DNA from: Streptomyces klenkii
GTDB taxonomy: Bacteria; Actinomycetota; Actinomycetes; Streptomycetales; Streptomycetaceae
DNA length: 64,000 nucleotides
Assembly: GCF_003626645.1 (NCBI RefSeq)
Contig: NZ_RBAM01000008.1
Coordinates: 248,001 to 312,000 of the forward strand
Direction: 5' to 3'
Positions 33,983 to 42,881 of this stretch are shown piece after piece. Numbering within the stretch: position 1 is the stretch's first letter; the number at the start of each line of letters is the position of its first letter. The position numbers were made by a program, and so were the translations under genes. Below the pieces are notes generated by a model. The model ran no database searches, had not been told where the DNA came from, and saw only the letters and a list, made by a program, of their open reading frames with translations.

Positions 33983-35203
33983 GTGACCATTCCCGACGAT
34001 GACGACCCCGGCGCCCGCCGCCTCGCCCTCGTCATGCACGCCGCCTTCTTCCTGCTCCTCTCCGCCTCCTTCGCCCGCTTCCTCATCCGGCACCCGGGCG
34101 AGCCCCGCACCCCGTGGATCACCGTCCTCACCGTGCTGCTCGCCCTGCTCTACGTCCTGAGCCCGGCCCTCGCCCGCCTGAGCCCGGCCTTCGTCCGCCT
34201 GAGCCCGGTCCTCGCCCGCCCCCGGCCGCAGCTCCTGTGGCTGACCGCCGTCGTCGCGACGTGGGTCGTCCTCGTCGTGCTCGCGCCGAGCTTCGCGTGG
34301 TGCTCGGTGCCGCTGCTCTACACGGGGCTGCGCACGCTCCCCACCCGCGCCGCCGTCCTCCTGGTCGCGTTCCTCACGGTCCTGGTCGTGGTGGCCCAGC
34401 TCCGGCTGTCGCACGGCTTCGACCCCACCCTCGTGCTCGCCCCGCCGGCCGTGGCCGCGGTCGCCACCGCCGTCTTCCTCCACACGCAGCGGCAGACGGA
34501 GCGGCAGCGCGCCCTGATCGACGACCTGGTCCGTACGCGCCGCGAACTGGCCGCGACCGAGCGCCGCGAGGGGGCGCTGGCGGAGCGGCAGCGGCTGTCG
34601 ATGGAGATCCACGACACGCTGGCCCAGGGGCTGTCCAGCCAGCGCATGCTGTTGCAGGCCGCGGACCGGACGTGGGACGCGGACCCGGAGGCCGCCCGGC
34701 GCCACACCCGTACCGCCGCCGACATCGCCGCCCGCGGCCTGGCCGAGACCCGCCGGTTCGTCAACGACCTGGCCGCCCCGCAGTTCGACGGCGGTGCGCG
34801 GCTGGAGGACGCGCTGCGGGCGCTGGCCGCCTCGGAGACGGCCGAGGGGACGGGAGCCCCGGTGCTCTTCCACCTCGACGGGAGCCCGGTCGCGCTGCCG
34901 GACGGGGTGCGGGCCGCGCTGCTGCGGATCGCCCAGGGCGCCCTGGCGAACGTCCGCGAGCACGCCGGCGCGGCGACGGCCGCCCTCACCCTGAGCTACC
35001 TCGGCGACCAGGTCGTCCTCGACGTCGCCGACGACGGGCGCGGCTTCGCGCCGGGCGCGCCGCCCTCCGCCGCCCGCGGGCGCGGCCACGGCCTGCCCGC
35101 GATGCGGGCGCGCGTGCGGCAGCTCGGCGGCACCCTGACCATCGAGTCGGCGCCCGGCGAGGGCACCGTCGTCTCCGTCTGCATTCCCCTGGAGCCCCAG
35201 TGA
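33983..35203 (+). CDS. senS: SenS histidine kinase (NarL-class)
   Basis: This 406-aa membrane kinase has about five hydrophobic segments in residues 11-165. A HisKA_3 dimerisation region carries the phospho-acceptor His210 in LSMEIHDTLAQGLSSQ. The ATPase shows REHAGAATAALTLSYLGD, DVADDGRGFAPG and GHGLPAMRARV. SenS pairs with SenR and is tuned by HbpS in redox/haem sensing. The GTG start directly abuts an AGGAG, so spacing is unusual and a slightly later start is possible. It overlaps senR by 4 bp (GTGA). Confidence 0.9.
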   Translation: MTIPDDDDPGARRLALVMHAAFFLLLSASFARFLIRHPGEPRTPWITVLTVLLALLYVLSPALARLSPAFVRLSPVLARPRPQLLWLTAVVATWVVLVVLAPSFAWCSVPLLYTGLRTLPTRAAVLLVAFLTVLVVVAQLRLSHGFDPTLVLAPPAVAAVATAVFLHTQRQTERQRALIDDLVRTRRELAATERREGALAERQRLSMEIHDTLAQGLSSQRMLLQAADRTWDADPEAARRHTRTAADIAARGLAETRRFVNDLAAPQFDGGARLEDALRALAASETAEGTGAPVLFHLDGSPVALPDGVRAALLRIAQGALANVREHAGAATAALTLSYLGDQVVLDVADDGRGFAPGAPPSAARGRGHGLPAMRARVRQLGGTLTIESAPGEGTVVSVCIPLEPQ

Positions 35204-36027
35204 CCGGTCCTGACCCCCGCCGTCCCGAACCCCGCCGTCCCATCCGCATCCTCCTGTGCGACGACCACGCCGTCGTCCGGGCCGGGTTGCTGGCGCTGCT
35301 GGCCAGCGCGCCCGGCATCGAGGTCGTGGGCGAGGCGGGCGGCGGCGAGGAGGCGGTCGTGCTGGCGGCCCGGCTGCGGCCCGACGTCGTCCTGATGGAC
35401 CTTCAACTGGGGCCGGGAATGGACGGGGTCGAGGCGACGCGCCGCATCGTCGCGGAGGCGGCGAACCGGCCGGCCGAATCCGGAGCGACCGCATCCCGTA
35501 CGACCGCAGCCGGAACGACCTCATCCCGTACGACCGCACCCGGAACAGCCGCATCCCGTTCGACCGCACCCGGAACGTCCACATCCGGAACTGCCGCATC
35601 CAGCAAGGCCGTAGGAGCGGAACGCGGCGGTCCGTACGTCCTCGTCCTCACCACGTACGACACGGACGCCGACGTCACCCGCGCCATCGACGCCGGCGCG
35701 ACGGGGTATTTGCTGAAGGCCGAGCGTCCGGAGGAGCTGTTCTCGGCCATCCGCGCGGCCGCCGAGGGGCGTACGACGCTCTCTCCGCCCGTCGCGAGCC
35801 GCGTCATGGCGCGGGTGCGCGGCGCCGGGCGGCCCGCGCTGACGGACCGCGAGCGGGACATCCTCGGTCAACTCGCCCGCGGGCTGGGCAACCGGGAGAT
35901 TGCTCGCGCTCTGTTCATCAGCGAGGCGACGGTGAAGACCCATCTGGGGCGGATCTACGACAAGTTGGGCGTCGACACGCGGGCGGGCGCCGTCGCCGTA
36001 GCGAAGGAGCAGCGCCTGCTGCCCTGA
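35200..36027 (+). CDS. senR: SenR response regulator (NarL/LuxR type) with receiver insert
   Basis: This 275-aa regulator has a receiver domain (ILLCDDHAVVRAGL, phospho-Asp67 in VVLMDLQLG) and a LuxR-type HTH (LTDRERDILGQLARGLGN to ISEATVKTHLGRIYDKLGV). A Thr/Ser/Ala/Pro low-complexity insert of about 50 residues (90-142) splits the receiver between its third helix and VLVLTTYDTDADV. Standard SenR-like regulators are about 220 aa. The GTG overlaps the senS stop, giving translational coupling. The insert is encoded by a 30-bp minisatellite. Confidence 0.9.
   Translation: MTGPDPRRPEPRRPIRILLCDDHAVVRAGLLALLASAPGIEVVGEAGGGEEAVVLAARLRPDVVLMDLQLGPGMDGVEATRRIVAEAANRPAESGATASRTTAAGTTSSRTTAPGTAASRSTAPGTSTSGTAASSKAVGAERGGPYVLVLTTYDTDADVTRAIDAGATGYLLKAERPEELFSAIRAAAEGRTTLSPPVASRVMARVRGAGRPALTDRERDILGQLARGLGNREIARALFISEATVKTHLGRIYDKLGVDTRAGAVAVAKEQRLLP
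35491..35595. repeat. 30-bp minisatellite inside senR
   Basis: Copies at 35491-35520, 35521-35550 and 35551-35580 share CATCCCGTACGACCGCACC-like sequence, and a partial copy follows. The period is a multiple of three, so frame is kept. Confidence 0.85.
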
Positions 36028-36459
36028 TGACCCGGGCCGTCCGGGCCCGTTGGCCTGGCATTCCAAGCCTTCCGGGCCGGTTGGCCTGACTTCACGCGTC
36101 TTGATGCCGTCTTGATGTCGCCGGCCCTAGCCTGTCGGCGGCCCGTAGCGGTCCACTCCGCTCCGCTTGTATGCAATCTCATCGAATCGCATACAACTGC
36201 TGTCCTCGAACTGAGATGCGACGGATTTCAAGTCCGGACCAGCCCCGGTCAGTTCACCGCATAGCGGAATCAATCAACCGCGTTTCGGAGAACGGCAGAT
36301 CAAATCCTTGTTGCGCCCCTGTCAATGTCGGTCAGGGGATGGCACTCTCTCCTCAATCCACTCCTGCACCACTCCTGCACCACCGGGCAGCCGTAACCCG
36401 TGCTGCCCTAACCCCCCTCAAAGGGACGTGAGTTCACGGCCCGCACATAGGAGACAGAG
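36028..36459. other. long upstream region of the M4 protease gene
   Basis: About 430 bases contain no credible gene. TCCGGGCC(C/G)GTTGGCCTG is doubled just after senR. TTGTATGC (36167-36174) and GCATACAA (36189-36196) form a perfect 8-bp inverted repeat that may be an operator. CCACTCCTGCA is doubled near 36358. Confidence 0.5.
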
Positions 36460-38079
36460 TTGAGAAGCGTCACCTCCACCTCCCGCAAGAACACCCTGCG
36501 CGCCGCCGCGCTCGTCGCCTCCGCCGCCATGGTCGTCGTGGCCGTGCAGACCGGCTCCGCGAGCGCCACCCCCGACAAGGCGAGCGAGGCTTCGCCCCTC
36601 GCCGTCTCCGCAGGGCAGCGGGTCGCCGCAATCAAGGACGCGCAGTCCGCGGCCCCCTCCACCGCCGCGAAGCTCGGTCTCGGCGGCAAGGAGAAGCTCG
36701 TCGTCCGTGACGTGATCAAGGACGCGAACGGCACGGTCCACACCCGCTACGAGCGCACCTTCGACGGTCTGCCGGTGCTCGGCGGCGACCTCGTCGTGCA
36801 CGAGGCGAAGAGCGGCTCGAAGAGCGTCGACAAGGCGACCGACGCCGAGATATCCGTGCCCAGCACCACCCCCGCCCAGGCCCCCGCCGCCGCGAAGAAG
36901 AGCGCGCTCAGCGCCGCCGCGGACGAGAAGACCGCCAAGGCCGGCGCCGAGCGCGCGCCGCGCAAGGTCGTCTGGGCGGCCGAGGGCAAGCCCGTCCTCG
37001 CCTACGAGACCGTGGTCACGGGCGTCCAGAAGGACGGCACGCCCAGCAAGCTGCACGTGATCACCGACGCCAACACCGGCAAGAAGCTGTTCCAGCGCGA
37101 GGCCATCGAGACCGGCCAGGGCACCAGCACCTACAGCGGCACCGTCCCGCTCTCCACCACCAAGGGCGGCAGCGGCTACGAGCTGACGGACGGCGAGCGC
37201 GGCGGCCACAAGACGTACAACCTCTCCCAGGGCACGGACGGCACCGGCACCCTCTTCACCAACCCCACCGACACCTGGGGCGAGGGCGACCAGAAGGCCG
37301 CCGTCGACGCCCACTACGGCGCGGCCGTGACCTGGGACTTCTACAAGAACGTGCTCGGCCGCACCGGCATCAAGAACGACGGCGTCGCCGCGTACTCCCG
37401 CGTCCACTACGGCGACAGCTACGTCAACGCCTTCTGGGACGACGAGTGCTTCTGCATGACCTACGGCGACGGTGAGGGCAACAAGAACCCGCTCACCGCC
37501 CTCGACGTGGCCGCCCACGAGATGAGCCACGGCGTCACCTCCGCCACGGCCGGCCTGAACTACAGCGGCGAGTCCGGCGGCCTCAACGAGGCCACCTCGG
37601 ACATCTTCGGCACCGCCGCCGAGTTCTACGCCAACAACTCCACCGACAAGGGCGACTACCTCATCGGTGAGCAGATCAACATCAACGGCGACGGCACCCC
37701 GCTGCGCTACATGGACAAGCCCAGCAAGGACGGCAAGTCCAAGGACTCCTGGTCCTCCTCGCTCGGCCGCCTGGACGTCCACTACTCCTCGGGCCCGGCC
37801 AACCACTTCTTCTACCTGCTGTCCGAGGGCAGCGGCGCGAAGACGATCAACGGCGTGTCGTACGACAGCCCGACCGCCAACAACGTCAAGGTCGCCGGGA
37901 TCGGCCGGGACAAGGCCACCAAGATCTGGTACAAGGCCCTGACCACGTACTTCACCTCCACCACCAACTACAAGGCGGCCCGCACCGGCACCCTGAAGGC
38001 CACCGCGGACCTCTACGGCTCCACCAGCGCGGAGTACAAGGCGGTCGCCAACGCCTGGACCGCGATCAACGTGAAGTAA
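36460..38079 (+). CDS. secreted thermolysin-like metalloprotease (M4)
   Basis: This 539-aa preproenzyme has a signal peptide (about 1-37, ending GSASA), an FTP/PepSY-type propeptide (about 50-215) and the M4 catalytic domain. Zinc ligands are H353 and H357 in VAAHEMSHGV (E354 catalytic) and the Glu of GGLNEATSD. The C-terminal helical domain ends at the protein terminus, with no extra binding domain. It starts at TTG behind GGAGA. It is likely an extracellular nutrient-scavenging protease. A long AT-richer upstream region with inverted repeats suggests complex control. Confidence 0.95.
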   Translation: MRSVTSTSRKNTLRAAALVASAAMVVVAVQTGSASATPDKASEASPLAVSAGQRVAAIKDAQSAAPSTAAKLGLGGKEKLVVRDVIKDANGTVHTRYERTFDGLPVLGGDLVVHEAKSGSKSVDKATDAEISVPSTTPAQAPAAAKKSALSAAADEKTAKAGAERAPRKVVWAAEGKPVLAYETVVTGVQKDGTPSKLHVITDANTGKKLFQREAIETGQGTSTYSGTVPLSTTKGGSGYELTDGERGGHKTYNLSQGTDGTGTLFTNPTDTWGEGDQKAAVDAHYGAAVTWDFYKNVLGRTGIKNDGVAAYSRVHYGDSYVNAFWDDECFCMTYGDGEGNKNPLTALDVAAHEMSHGVTSATAGLNYSGESGGLNEATSDIFGTAAEFYANNSTDKGDYLIGEQININGDGTPLRYMDKPSKDGKSKDSWSSSLGRLDVHYSSGPANHFFYLLSEGSGAKTINGVSYDSPTANNVKVAGIGRDKATKIWYKALTTYFTSTTNYKAARTGTLKATADLYGSTSAEYKAVANAWTAINVK

Positions 38080-38109
38080 CGATCAAAACGATCAAGCAGT
38101 AACGATCAA
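38075..38109. repeat. AACGATCAA triplet repeat at the protease stop
   Basis: AGTAACGATCAA occurs at 38075-38086 and 38098-38109, with AACGATCAA between them at 38087. The protease stop codon is in the first copy. Confidence 0.75.
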
Positions 38110-38117
38110 TCGCACAT

Positions 38118-38160
38118 GAGTCCGGGATGCCCCGCCGCCGACGCGGGGCGCCCCGGACTC
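38118..38160 (+). terminator. M4 protease terminator
   Basis: GAGTCCGGG pairs with CCCGGACTC, and an inner GCCCCGC/GCGGGGC stem continues the hairpin. It lies 38 bp after the stop. Confidence 0.8.
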
Positions 38161-38261
38161 GTCCGCGTTCCCCCGCCCCGCTCGTACGGGGGCGTACGGG
38201 GTCACCCGCCCCGCTCGTACACGTTTACGCGTACGGCCCGCCGCCGTGACACCATCGAGGC

Positions 38262-38759
38262 GTGATCGACCTCGGCTACTCGCTCTCGCGCCGCTTCCCC
38301 GACCCTCCGCAGACGGACTACCGCACCGCTGACGTGCGGGCCCTGCGGCACGACCTGTTCTGCGGGGACGTCTACATCGCCGACGTGAAGAGCGACCGCG
38401 AGCTGTCCACAGCCTGGGGATGGGTGCCGGTGCTCGACTTCGCGTGGGCGCTGTGCGACGTCATGGAGCAGATCGACCGCGACCCGCGGGGCAACCGCTC
38501 GGCGAACCGGCAGTTCGCCGAGCTCGACTTCACCGAGTCCACGGACTGCATGCTCTTCGAGCGGCGTTTCGGCTGGGTGGAGGTCTCCGCGGACTGGATG
38601 CCGGCCGACGAGCCCGCGCTCACCTTCGACCACCGCGCGCTGCGCCGCGAGGCCCGCGACTTCCTGCACGACCTGATCGCCGACCTGTGCGACATGCACG
38701 AGGGCCTCGCCGACAACCCCGCCGTCTGGGACCTCCAGGCCCGCTTCCCGCGCGTGTGA
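38262..38759 (+). CDS. hypothetical protein, acidic, about 165 aa
   Basis: This 165-aa soluble protein is rich in Asp and Trp: LGYSLSRRFPDPPQTDYRT, WGWVPVLDFAWALCDVMEQI, FTESTDCMLFERRFGWVEV and REARDFLHDLIADLCDMH. It has the look of an actinobacterial DUF with conserved tryptophans, but I cannot name the family. The GTG start lacks a clear ribosome site and may be leaderless. It ends 13 bp from the convergent pentapeptide gene. Confidence 0.72.
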   Translation: MIDLGYSLSRRFPDPPQTDYRTADVRALRHDLFCGDVYIADVKSDRELSTAWGWVPVLDFAWALCDVMEQIDRDPRGNRSANRQFAELDFTESTDCMLFERRFGWVEVSADWMPADEPALTFDHRALRREARDFLHDLIADLCDMHEGLADNPAVWDLQARFPRV

Positions 38760-38771
38760 CCGGCGGCGGGA

Positions 38772-39464
38772 TCACTCCGCCACCGGCTCCACCCGTACGC
38801 CTATCTGCGCCGCGAACGCCGGGGCCAGGTCCAGGAGTTGGAACGGGCTGATCACCGCGCCCGACAGGCGCTCGATGCCCCGTGCGACGTCGAGCTCCGT
38901 CGCCTCCCGCAGATCCACGTCCGCCATCCGGGCCCCCGAGAAATCGGCGCGGCGCAGCGCGCAGTCGCGGAAGACGACGCGCTCCAGCCGGGCGCCGCCG
39001 AAGTCGGCCTCGGAGAGGACGACGCTCTCGAAGGTGACGTCCTTCAGCTCCGCCCCGCGCAGATTCAGATAGTCGATCTTGCCGCCGCGGACGAGGACCC
39101 GCTCCAGCACCGCGTCGTACAGCTGGACCCCGCCGAGCCGGGCGTCCCGGATCTCCACGTCCCGCAGGGCCGCCCGCGACAGGTCGGTGCCCACGCCGCG
39201 GACCCCGTCCAGCACGCAGTCCGTGAACCGGGCCGAGACCAGCCTCGTCTCGTCCAGCCCGCAGCCGTAGAGCCCGCAGTCCAGGAAGTGGGCGCCCCCG
39301 CCGGACTGCCCCGCGAAGTCGGCGTCCGTGAACGCGAGGCCGTCGTAGTCGCCCTCGGGCTCCAGCTCCCCGCCGTCGTGCGGCCGCAGCTCGGGCAGCC
39401 GCACCCCCGGGAGCTTCGGCTGCGGGCGCGCCGCGCCCTTCCGCTTCCTGCCGTGCGTCGTCAT
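38772..39464 (-). CDS. pentapeptide-repeat protein
   Basis: This 230-aa protein contains A(D/N)LxX-type pentapeptides from about residue 45 to 195 (for example ADFGGARLERVVFRDCALRR and ADFSGARMADVDLREATELD). They predict a right-handed quadrilateral beta-helix. The N-terminus is basic and Pro-rich; the C-terminus (SPFQLLDLAPAFAAQIGVRV) is a normal tail. Some such proteins mimic DNA and guard gyrase, but most are of unknown role. The ATG at 39464 is chosen because sequence before it is unlike the family. Confidence 0.9.
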   Translation of the reverse strand: MTTHGRKRKGAARPQPKLPGVRLPELRPHDGGELEPEGDYDGLAFTDADFAGQSGGGAHFLDCGLYGCGLDETRLVSARFTDCVLDGVRGVGTDLSRAALRDVEIRDARLGGVQLYDAVLERVLVRGGKIDYLNLRGAELKDVTFESVVLSEADFGGARLERVVFRDCALRRADFSGARMADVDLREATELDVARGIERLSGAVISPFQLLDLAPAFAAQIGVRVEPVAE

Positions 39465-39500
39465 GCCGTCCACGGTGGCACAGGGCACTGACAACGGCGC

Positions 39501-39531
39501 TTGACCTCAACCATGGCTGAGGTTGAAGACT
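39501..39531 (+). promoter_or_regulatory. SoxR box and 19-bp-spacer promoter
   Basis: CCTCAACCATGGCTGAGG (39505-39522) is an 18-bp dyad with 8 of 9 pairs and matches the SoxR-box layout. TTGACC (39501-39506) and AAGACT (39526-39531) flank it with the 19-bp spacing typical of MerR-family activation. Confidence 0.8.
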
Positions 39532-39575
39532 CAAAGGCACACCGGCACGACACGCGAAACGCCCTGGAGACCGCC

Positions 39576-40583
39576 ATGCACGCCGTACGACTGCACGCCT
39601 TCGGCCCCGCCGAGAACCTCGTCCACGAGCGGGTCGAGGACCCCGAGCCCGGCCCCGGCCAGGTCCGCATCGCCGTCGCCGCCGCCGGTGTGCACCTCCT
39701 CGACACCGCCCTGCGCTCCGGCTACAACAGCGCCGCCCACACCGCCCCCGAGCTGCCGACCATCCCCGGCCGCGAGGTCGCCGGCACGGTCGACGCCCTC
39801 GGCGACGGCGTCGACGCGAGCCGGCTCGGCCGGCGCGTCGTCGCCCACCTCGGCATGGTCCCCGGCGGCTACGCCGAGCTCGCCGTGACCTCCGCCGAGA
39901 AGGTGCACGAGCTGCCCGCCGGGCTCGGCGAAGCCGAGGCCATCGCCATGATCGGCACCGGCCGCACCACGCTCGGGATCCTCGCCTTCACCGAGCTGAG
40001 CAGCGAGGACGTCGTCGTGGTGACCTCCGCCGCGGGAGGCATCGGCGCCCTCCTCGTGCAGTACGCCAAGCACGCGGGCGCCACCGTCGTCGGCCTCGCC
40101 GGCGGACCCGCCAAGGCGGAGCGCGTGCGCGCCCTGGGCGCCGACATCGCGCTCGACTACAACGACCCCGCCTGGCCGGACGCCGCCCGCGCGGCCCTCG
40201 GCGGACGGGCCGCCACCGTCGTCTTCGACGGGGTCGGCGGCGAGGCCGCCCGCGCCGCGGTCGGCCTGCTCGGCCCCGGCGGCAGCCACCTGGTCTTCGG
40301 CTGGTCCGCCGACGGCCTGAACAGCAACGGACCGTCGTTCGCCCTCAGCGAGGCGGAGCTCGCCGAGCGGGGCATCACCTCCCGCAACGTCCTCGGCCCC
40401 GCCATGCTGGAGCGCATCGGCGGCCCCGAGGGGCTGCGCCGCCTGGAGGCCACGGCCCTCGCCGACGCCGCCGCGGGCCGCGTCACCCCGCTCGTCACCC
40501 GCTTCCCGCTCGCCGAGGCCGCCGCCGCGCACCGGGCCCTCGAGACCCGCCGGACGGTGGGCAAGGTGGTGCTCGTCCCGTAA
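39576..40583 (+). CDS. zinc-type MDR/quinone oxidoreductase (SoxR target)
   Basis: This 335-aa medium-chain dehydrogenase/reductase lacks the classical zinc cysteines, as quinone oxidoreductases do. PTIPGREVAGTVDALGDGV, MIGTGRTTLGIL and VVVTSAAGGIGALLVQYAKHAG (the NADPH loop, AAGGIG) are visible. VVFDGVGGEAA follows. A SoxR box upstream and the position agree with the S. coelicolor SoxR-regulon oxidoreductase SCO4266, so it probably reduces redox-cycling compounds. The ATG at 39576 fits family length. It is divergent from the pentapeptide gene. Confidence 0.88.
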   Translation: MHAVRLHAFGPAENLVHERVEDPEPGPGQVRIAVAAAGVHLLDTALRSGYNSAAHTAPELPTIPGREVAGTVDALGDGVDASRLGRRVVAHLGMVPGGYAELAVTSAEKVHELPAGLGEAEAIAMIGTGRTTLGILAFTELSSEDVVVVTSAAGGIGALLVQYAKHAGATVVGLAGGPAKAERVRALGADIALDYNDPAWPDAARAALGGRAATVVFDGVGGEAARAAVGLLGPGGSHLVFGWSADGLNSNGPSFALSEAELAERGITSRNVLGPAMLERIGGPEGLRRLEATALADAAAGRVTPLVTRFPLAEAAAAHRALETRRTVGKVVLVP

Positions 40584-40660
40584 GGGAAGCCCTGCCAACG
40601 AAGTCCTGAAGGAAGCCCGTAATGGAAACCCTGCCAATCAGGCCCGTAACGGAAGCCCCG
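40577..40660. repeat. imperfect repeats after the MDR gene
   Basis: CCCGTAA-GGAA-CCCTGCCAA occurs at 40577-40599 and 40617-40639, and shorter forms follow at 40643 and 40657. The MDR stop TAA is in the first copy. Confidence 0.8.
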
Positions 40661-40762
40661 TAAAACCTGCAAAAGGAGCCCCGCGTTCAGCAGGCGCCCC
40701 TCACCCGACCGGCCTACGCTGGACTGCGGATCTCCGCACGTACGGCCGTGAGAGCAGGTCCC

Positions 40763-42343
40763 ATGGATTCAACGGGTTCCACGAGTTCCTCCGACACAGG
40801 CCCGATACCCCCCTCCATACCCGGCACCGCGCCCGACCCCCGCCGCTGGTGGGCGCTGGTGGTCATCGCGGTCGCCCAGCTGATGGTCGTCCTGGACGCC
40901 ACCATCGTGAACATCGCCCTGCCGTCCGCACAGCGCGCCCTCCACATGTCGGACGGCAACCGGCAGTGGGTCATCACCGCCTACACCCTGGCCTTCGGCG
41001 GCCTGCTGCTCCTCGGCGGCAGGATCGCCGACCTGGCCGGCCGCAAGCGCACCTTCATGACCGGCCTCGTCGGCTTCGCCGCGGCCTCCGCCCTCGGCGG
41101 CGCCGCGCACACCTCCGGCCTGCTGTTCATGGCCCGCGCCCTGCAAGGAGCCTTCGCCGCGCTCCTGGCCCCCTCCGCGCTGTCCCTGCTGACCACCACC
41201 TTCACGGTCGGCAAGGAACGCGCGAAGGCCTTCGGCATCTACGGCGCCATCGCGGGCGGCGGCGCCGCGATCGGGCTGATTGCGGGCGGCCTGCTCACCG
41301 AGTACCTCGACTGGCGCTGGTGCCTCTACGTCAACGTGCCCATCGCCCTGGCCACCCTGCTCGGCGCCGGGGCCTTCCTCCACGACGACCGGCGGCGCGG
41401 CGAACGCCCCCGCCTGGACATCCGTGGCGTCGTCCTGGGCTGCGGCGGCCTCGTCTCCATCGTCTACGCGTGCAGCGAGGCCGAACCGCGCGGCTGGAGC
41501 GACCCCCTCGTCCTCGGCCTGCTGTGCGGCGGCGTGGCGCTGCTGGGCGTCTTCGCGTGGTGGCAGGGCCGCGCGCCGAGCCCGCTGCTGCCCTTGCAGA
41601 TCGTCCGCGACCGCAACCGCGGCGGGGCGTTCCTGATGATGGGCCTGGCCGTCATCGCCATGTTCGGCATGTTCCTGTTCATGACCTACTACCTCCAGGT
41701 CATCCTCGGCTACTCCCCCGTGAAAACCGGCCTCGCGTTCCTCCCCGTGACCGCGGCCATCGTCGCCGGCTCCACCCAGATCTCCGCCCGCCTGCTGAAC
41801 CGCGTGCCCCCGCGGGCGCTGATGGTGCCCGGGGCCCTCCTCGCCGCCGGCGGGCTGTTCCTGCTCACGTTCCTGCCCGTCGAGCCCGCCTACGTGAGCC
41901 ACGTCCTGCCCGCCGAGCTCCTCGTCGGCCTCGGCCTGGGCCTGATCTTCATGCCCGTCATGGCCACCGCCACCTCCGGCGTCGCCCCGCACGACGCCGG
42001 CGTCACTTCCGCCACGGTCAACACCGCGCAGCAGGTGGGCGGCTCCATCGGCACCGCCCTCCTCAACACCATCGCCACGTCCACCAGCGCCGGCTACATC
42101 GCCGCACACCTCAAGACCGCCGCCGCGGACGCCGCGGCGGCCGGCGGCGCCCTGACGCCCGCCGTCCGCGACACCGTCGTCAAGACCGGCGTCGTCCACG
42201 GCTTCCACGTCGCGATCGGCTGGGGCGCGGGCATCATGCTCCTCGCCGGCCTCGCCGGCGGCCTCCTGGTCACGACCCGCCCGCCCAAGCAGCCGAGCCC
42301 GCTCGGGGACGCCGCCCCTGCGGGAGCGGAACACACCACGTGA
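40763..42343 (+). CDS. DHA2-family 14-TM drug exporter (EmrB/QacA type)
   Basis: This 526-aa proton-driven MFS exporter has about 14 membrane helices. Motifs: LDATIVNIALPSAQRAL (motif D1 region), GGRIADLAGRKRTFM (motif A), ALQGAFAALLAPSALSLL and GGAAIGLIAGGLLTEYLDWRW (motif C). The ATG at 40763 is used rather than GTG at 40748. It lies downstream of the SoxR-linked oxidoreductase in the same direction, 180 bp away. Coregulation in a redox-drug response is possible but unproven. Confidence 0.92.
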   Translation: MDSTGSTSSSDTGPIPPSIPGTAPDPRRWWALVVIAVAQLMVVLDATIVNIALPSAQRALHMSDGNRQWVITAYTLAFGGLLLLGGRIADLAGRKRTFMTGLVGFAAASALGGAAHTSGLLFMARALQGAFAALLAPSALSLLTTTFTVGKERAKAFGIYGAIAGGGAAIGLIAGGLLTEYLDWRWCLYVNVPIALATLLGAGAFLHDDRRRGERPRLDIRGVVLGCGGLVSIVYACSEAEPRGWSDPLVLGLLCGGVALLGVFAWWQGRAPSPLLPLQIVRDRNRGGAFLMMGLAVIAMFGMFLFMTYYLQVILGYSPVKTGLAFLPVTAAIVAGSTQISARLLNRVPPRALMVPGALLAAGGLFLLTFLPVEPAYVSHVLPAELLVGLGLGLIFMPVMATATSGVAPHDAGVTSATVNTAQQVGGSIGTALLNTIATSTSAGYIAAHLKTAAADAAAAGGALTPAVRDTVVKTGVVHGFHVAIGWGAGIMLLAGLAGGLLVTTRPPKQPSPLGDAAPAGAEHTT

Positions 42344-42386
42344 AAATCGCTGGCCGCGCCCCGCCCCCGCCCCCATCCTGAGCCCC

Positions 42387-42881
42387 ATGAAGATCGAGAT
42401 CAGGGACGCCCGGGACACCGACTGGCCCGCCGTCTGGCCCCTCGTCCGCGACACCGCCGCCGCGGGCCTCACCTACACCTTCCCGCGCGACCTCGACGAG
42501 GACACCGGCCGCGCGATGTGGATGCTCGACGCCCCCGGCCGTACGGTCGTCGCCGTCGACGACGAGGGCACCGTCCTCGCCACCGCCAAGATGAACCCCA
42601 ACCACATGGGCCCGGCCTCCCACATCGCCAGCGCGAGCTTCATGGTCTCCCCCGACGCCGCCGGACGCGGCATCGGCCGGGCCCTCGGCGAGCACGTCAT
42701 CGCCTGGGCCCGGGAGCAGGGCTACCGCGCCATCCAGTTCAACGCCGTCGTCGAGACCAACACCCGCGCCGTCGCCCTCTGGAAATCCCTCGGATTCCGC
42801 ATCGTCGGCACCCTGCCCGAGGCATACCGGCTCCCCGACGGCAGCTACACCGGCCTGCACATCATGTATCTACAGCTGTAA
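42387..42881 (+). CDS. GNAT-family N-acetyltransferase
   Basis: This 164-aa acetyltransferase has ASASFMVSPDAAGRGIGRALGEHVI, with the acetyl-CoA loop in AGRGIGRALG. AIQFNAVVETNTRAVALWKSLGF is the canonical N-x-A-x-x-L/Y motif of RimI-like enzymes, and it ends in HIMYLQL. It lies 43 bp after the exporter, probably in one transcript, so modification and export of a toxic compound could be linked. The substrate is unknown. Confidence 0.9.
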   Translation: MKIEIRDARDTDWPAVWPLVRDTAAAGLTYTFPRDLDEDTGRAMWMLDAPGRTVVAVDDEGTVLATAKMNPNHMGPASHIASASFMVSPDAAGRGIGRALGEHVIAWAREQGYRAIQFNAVVETNTRAVALWKSLGFRIVGTLPEAYRLPDGSYTGLHIMYLQL

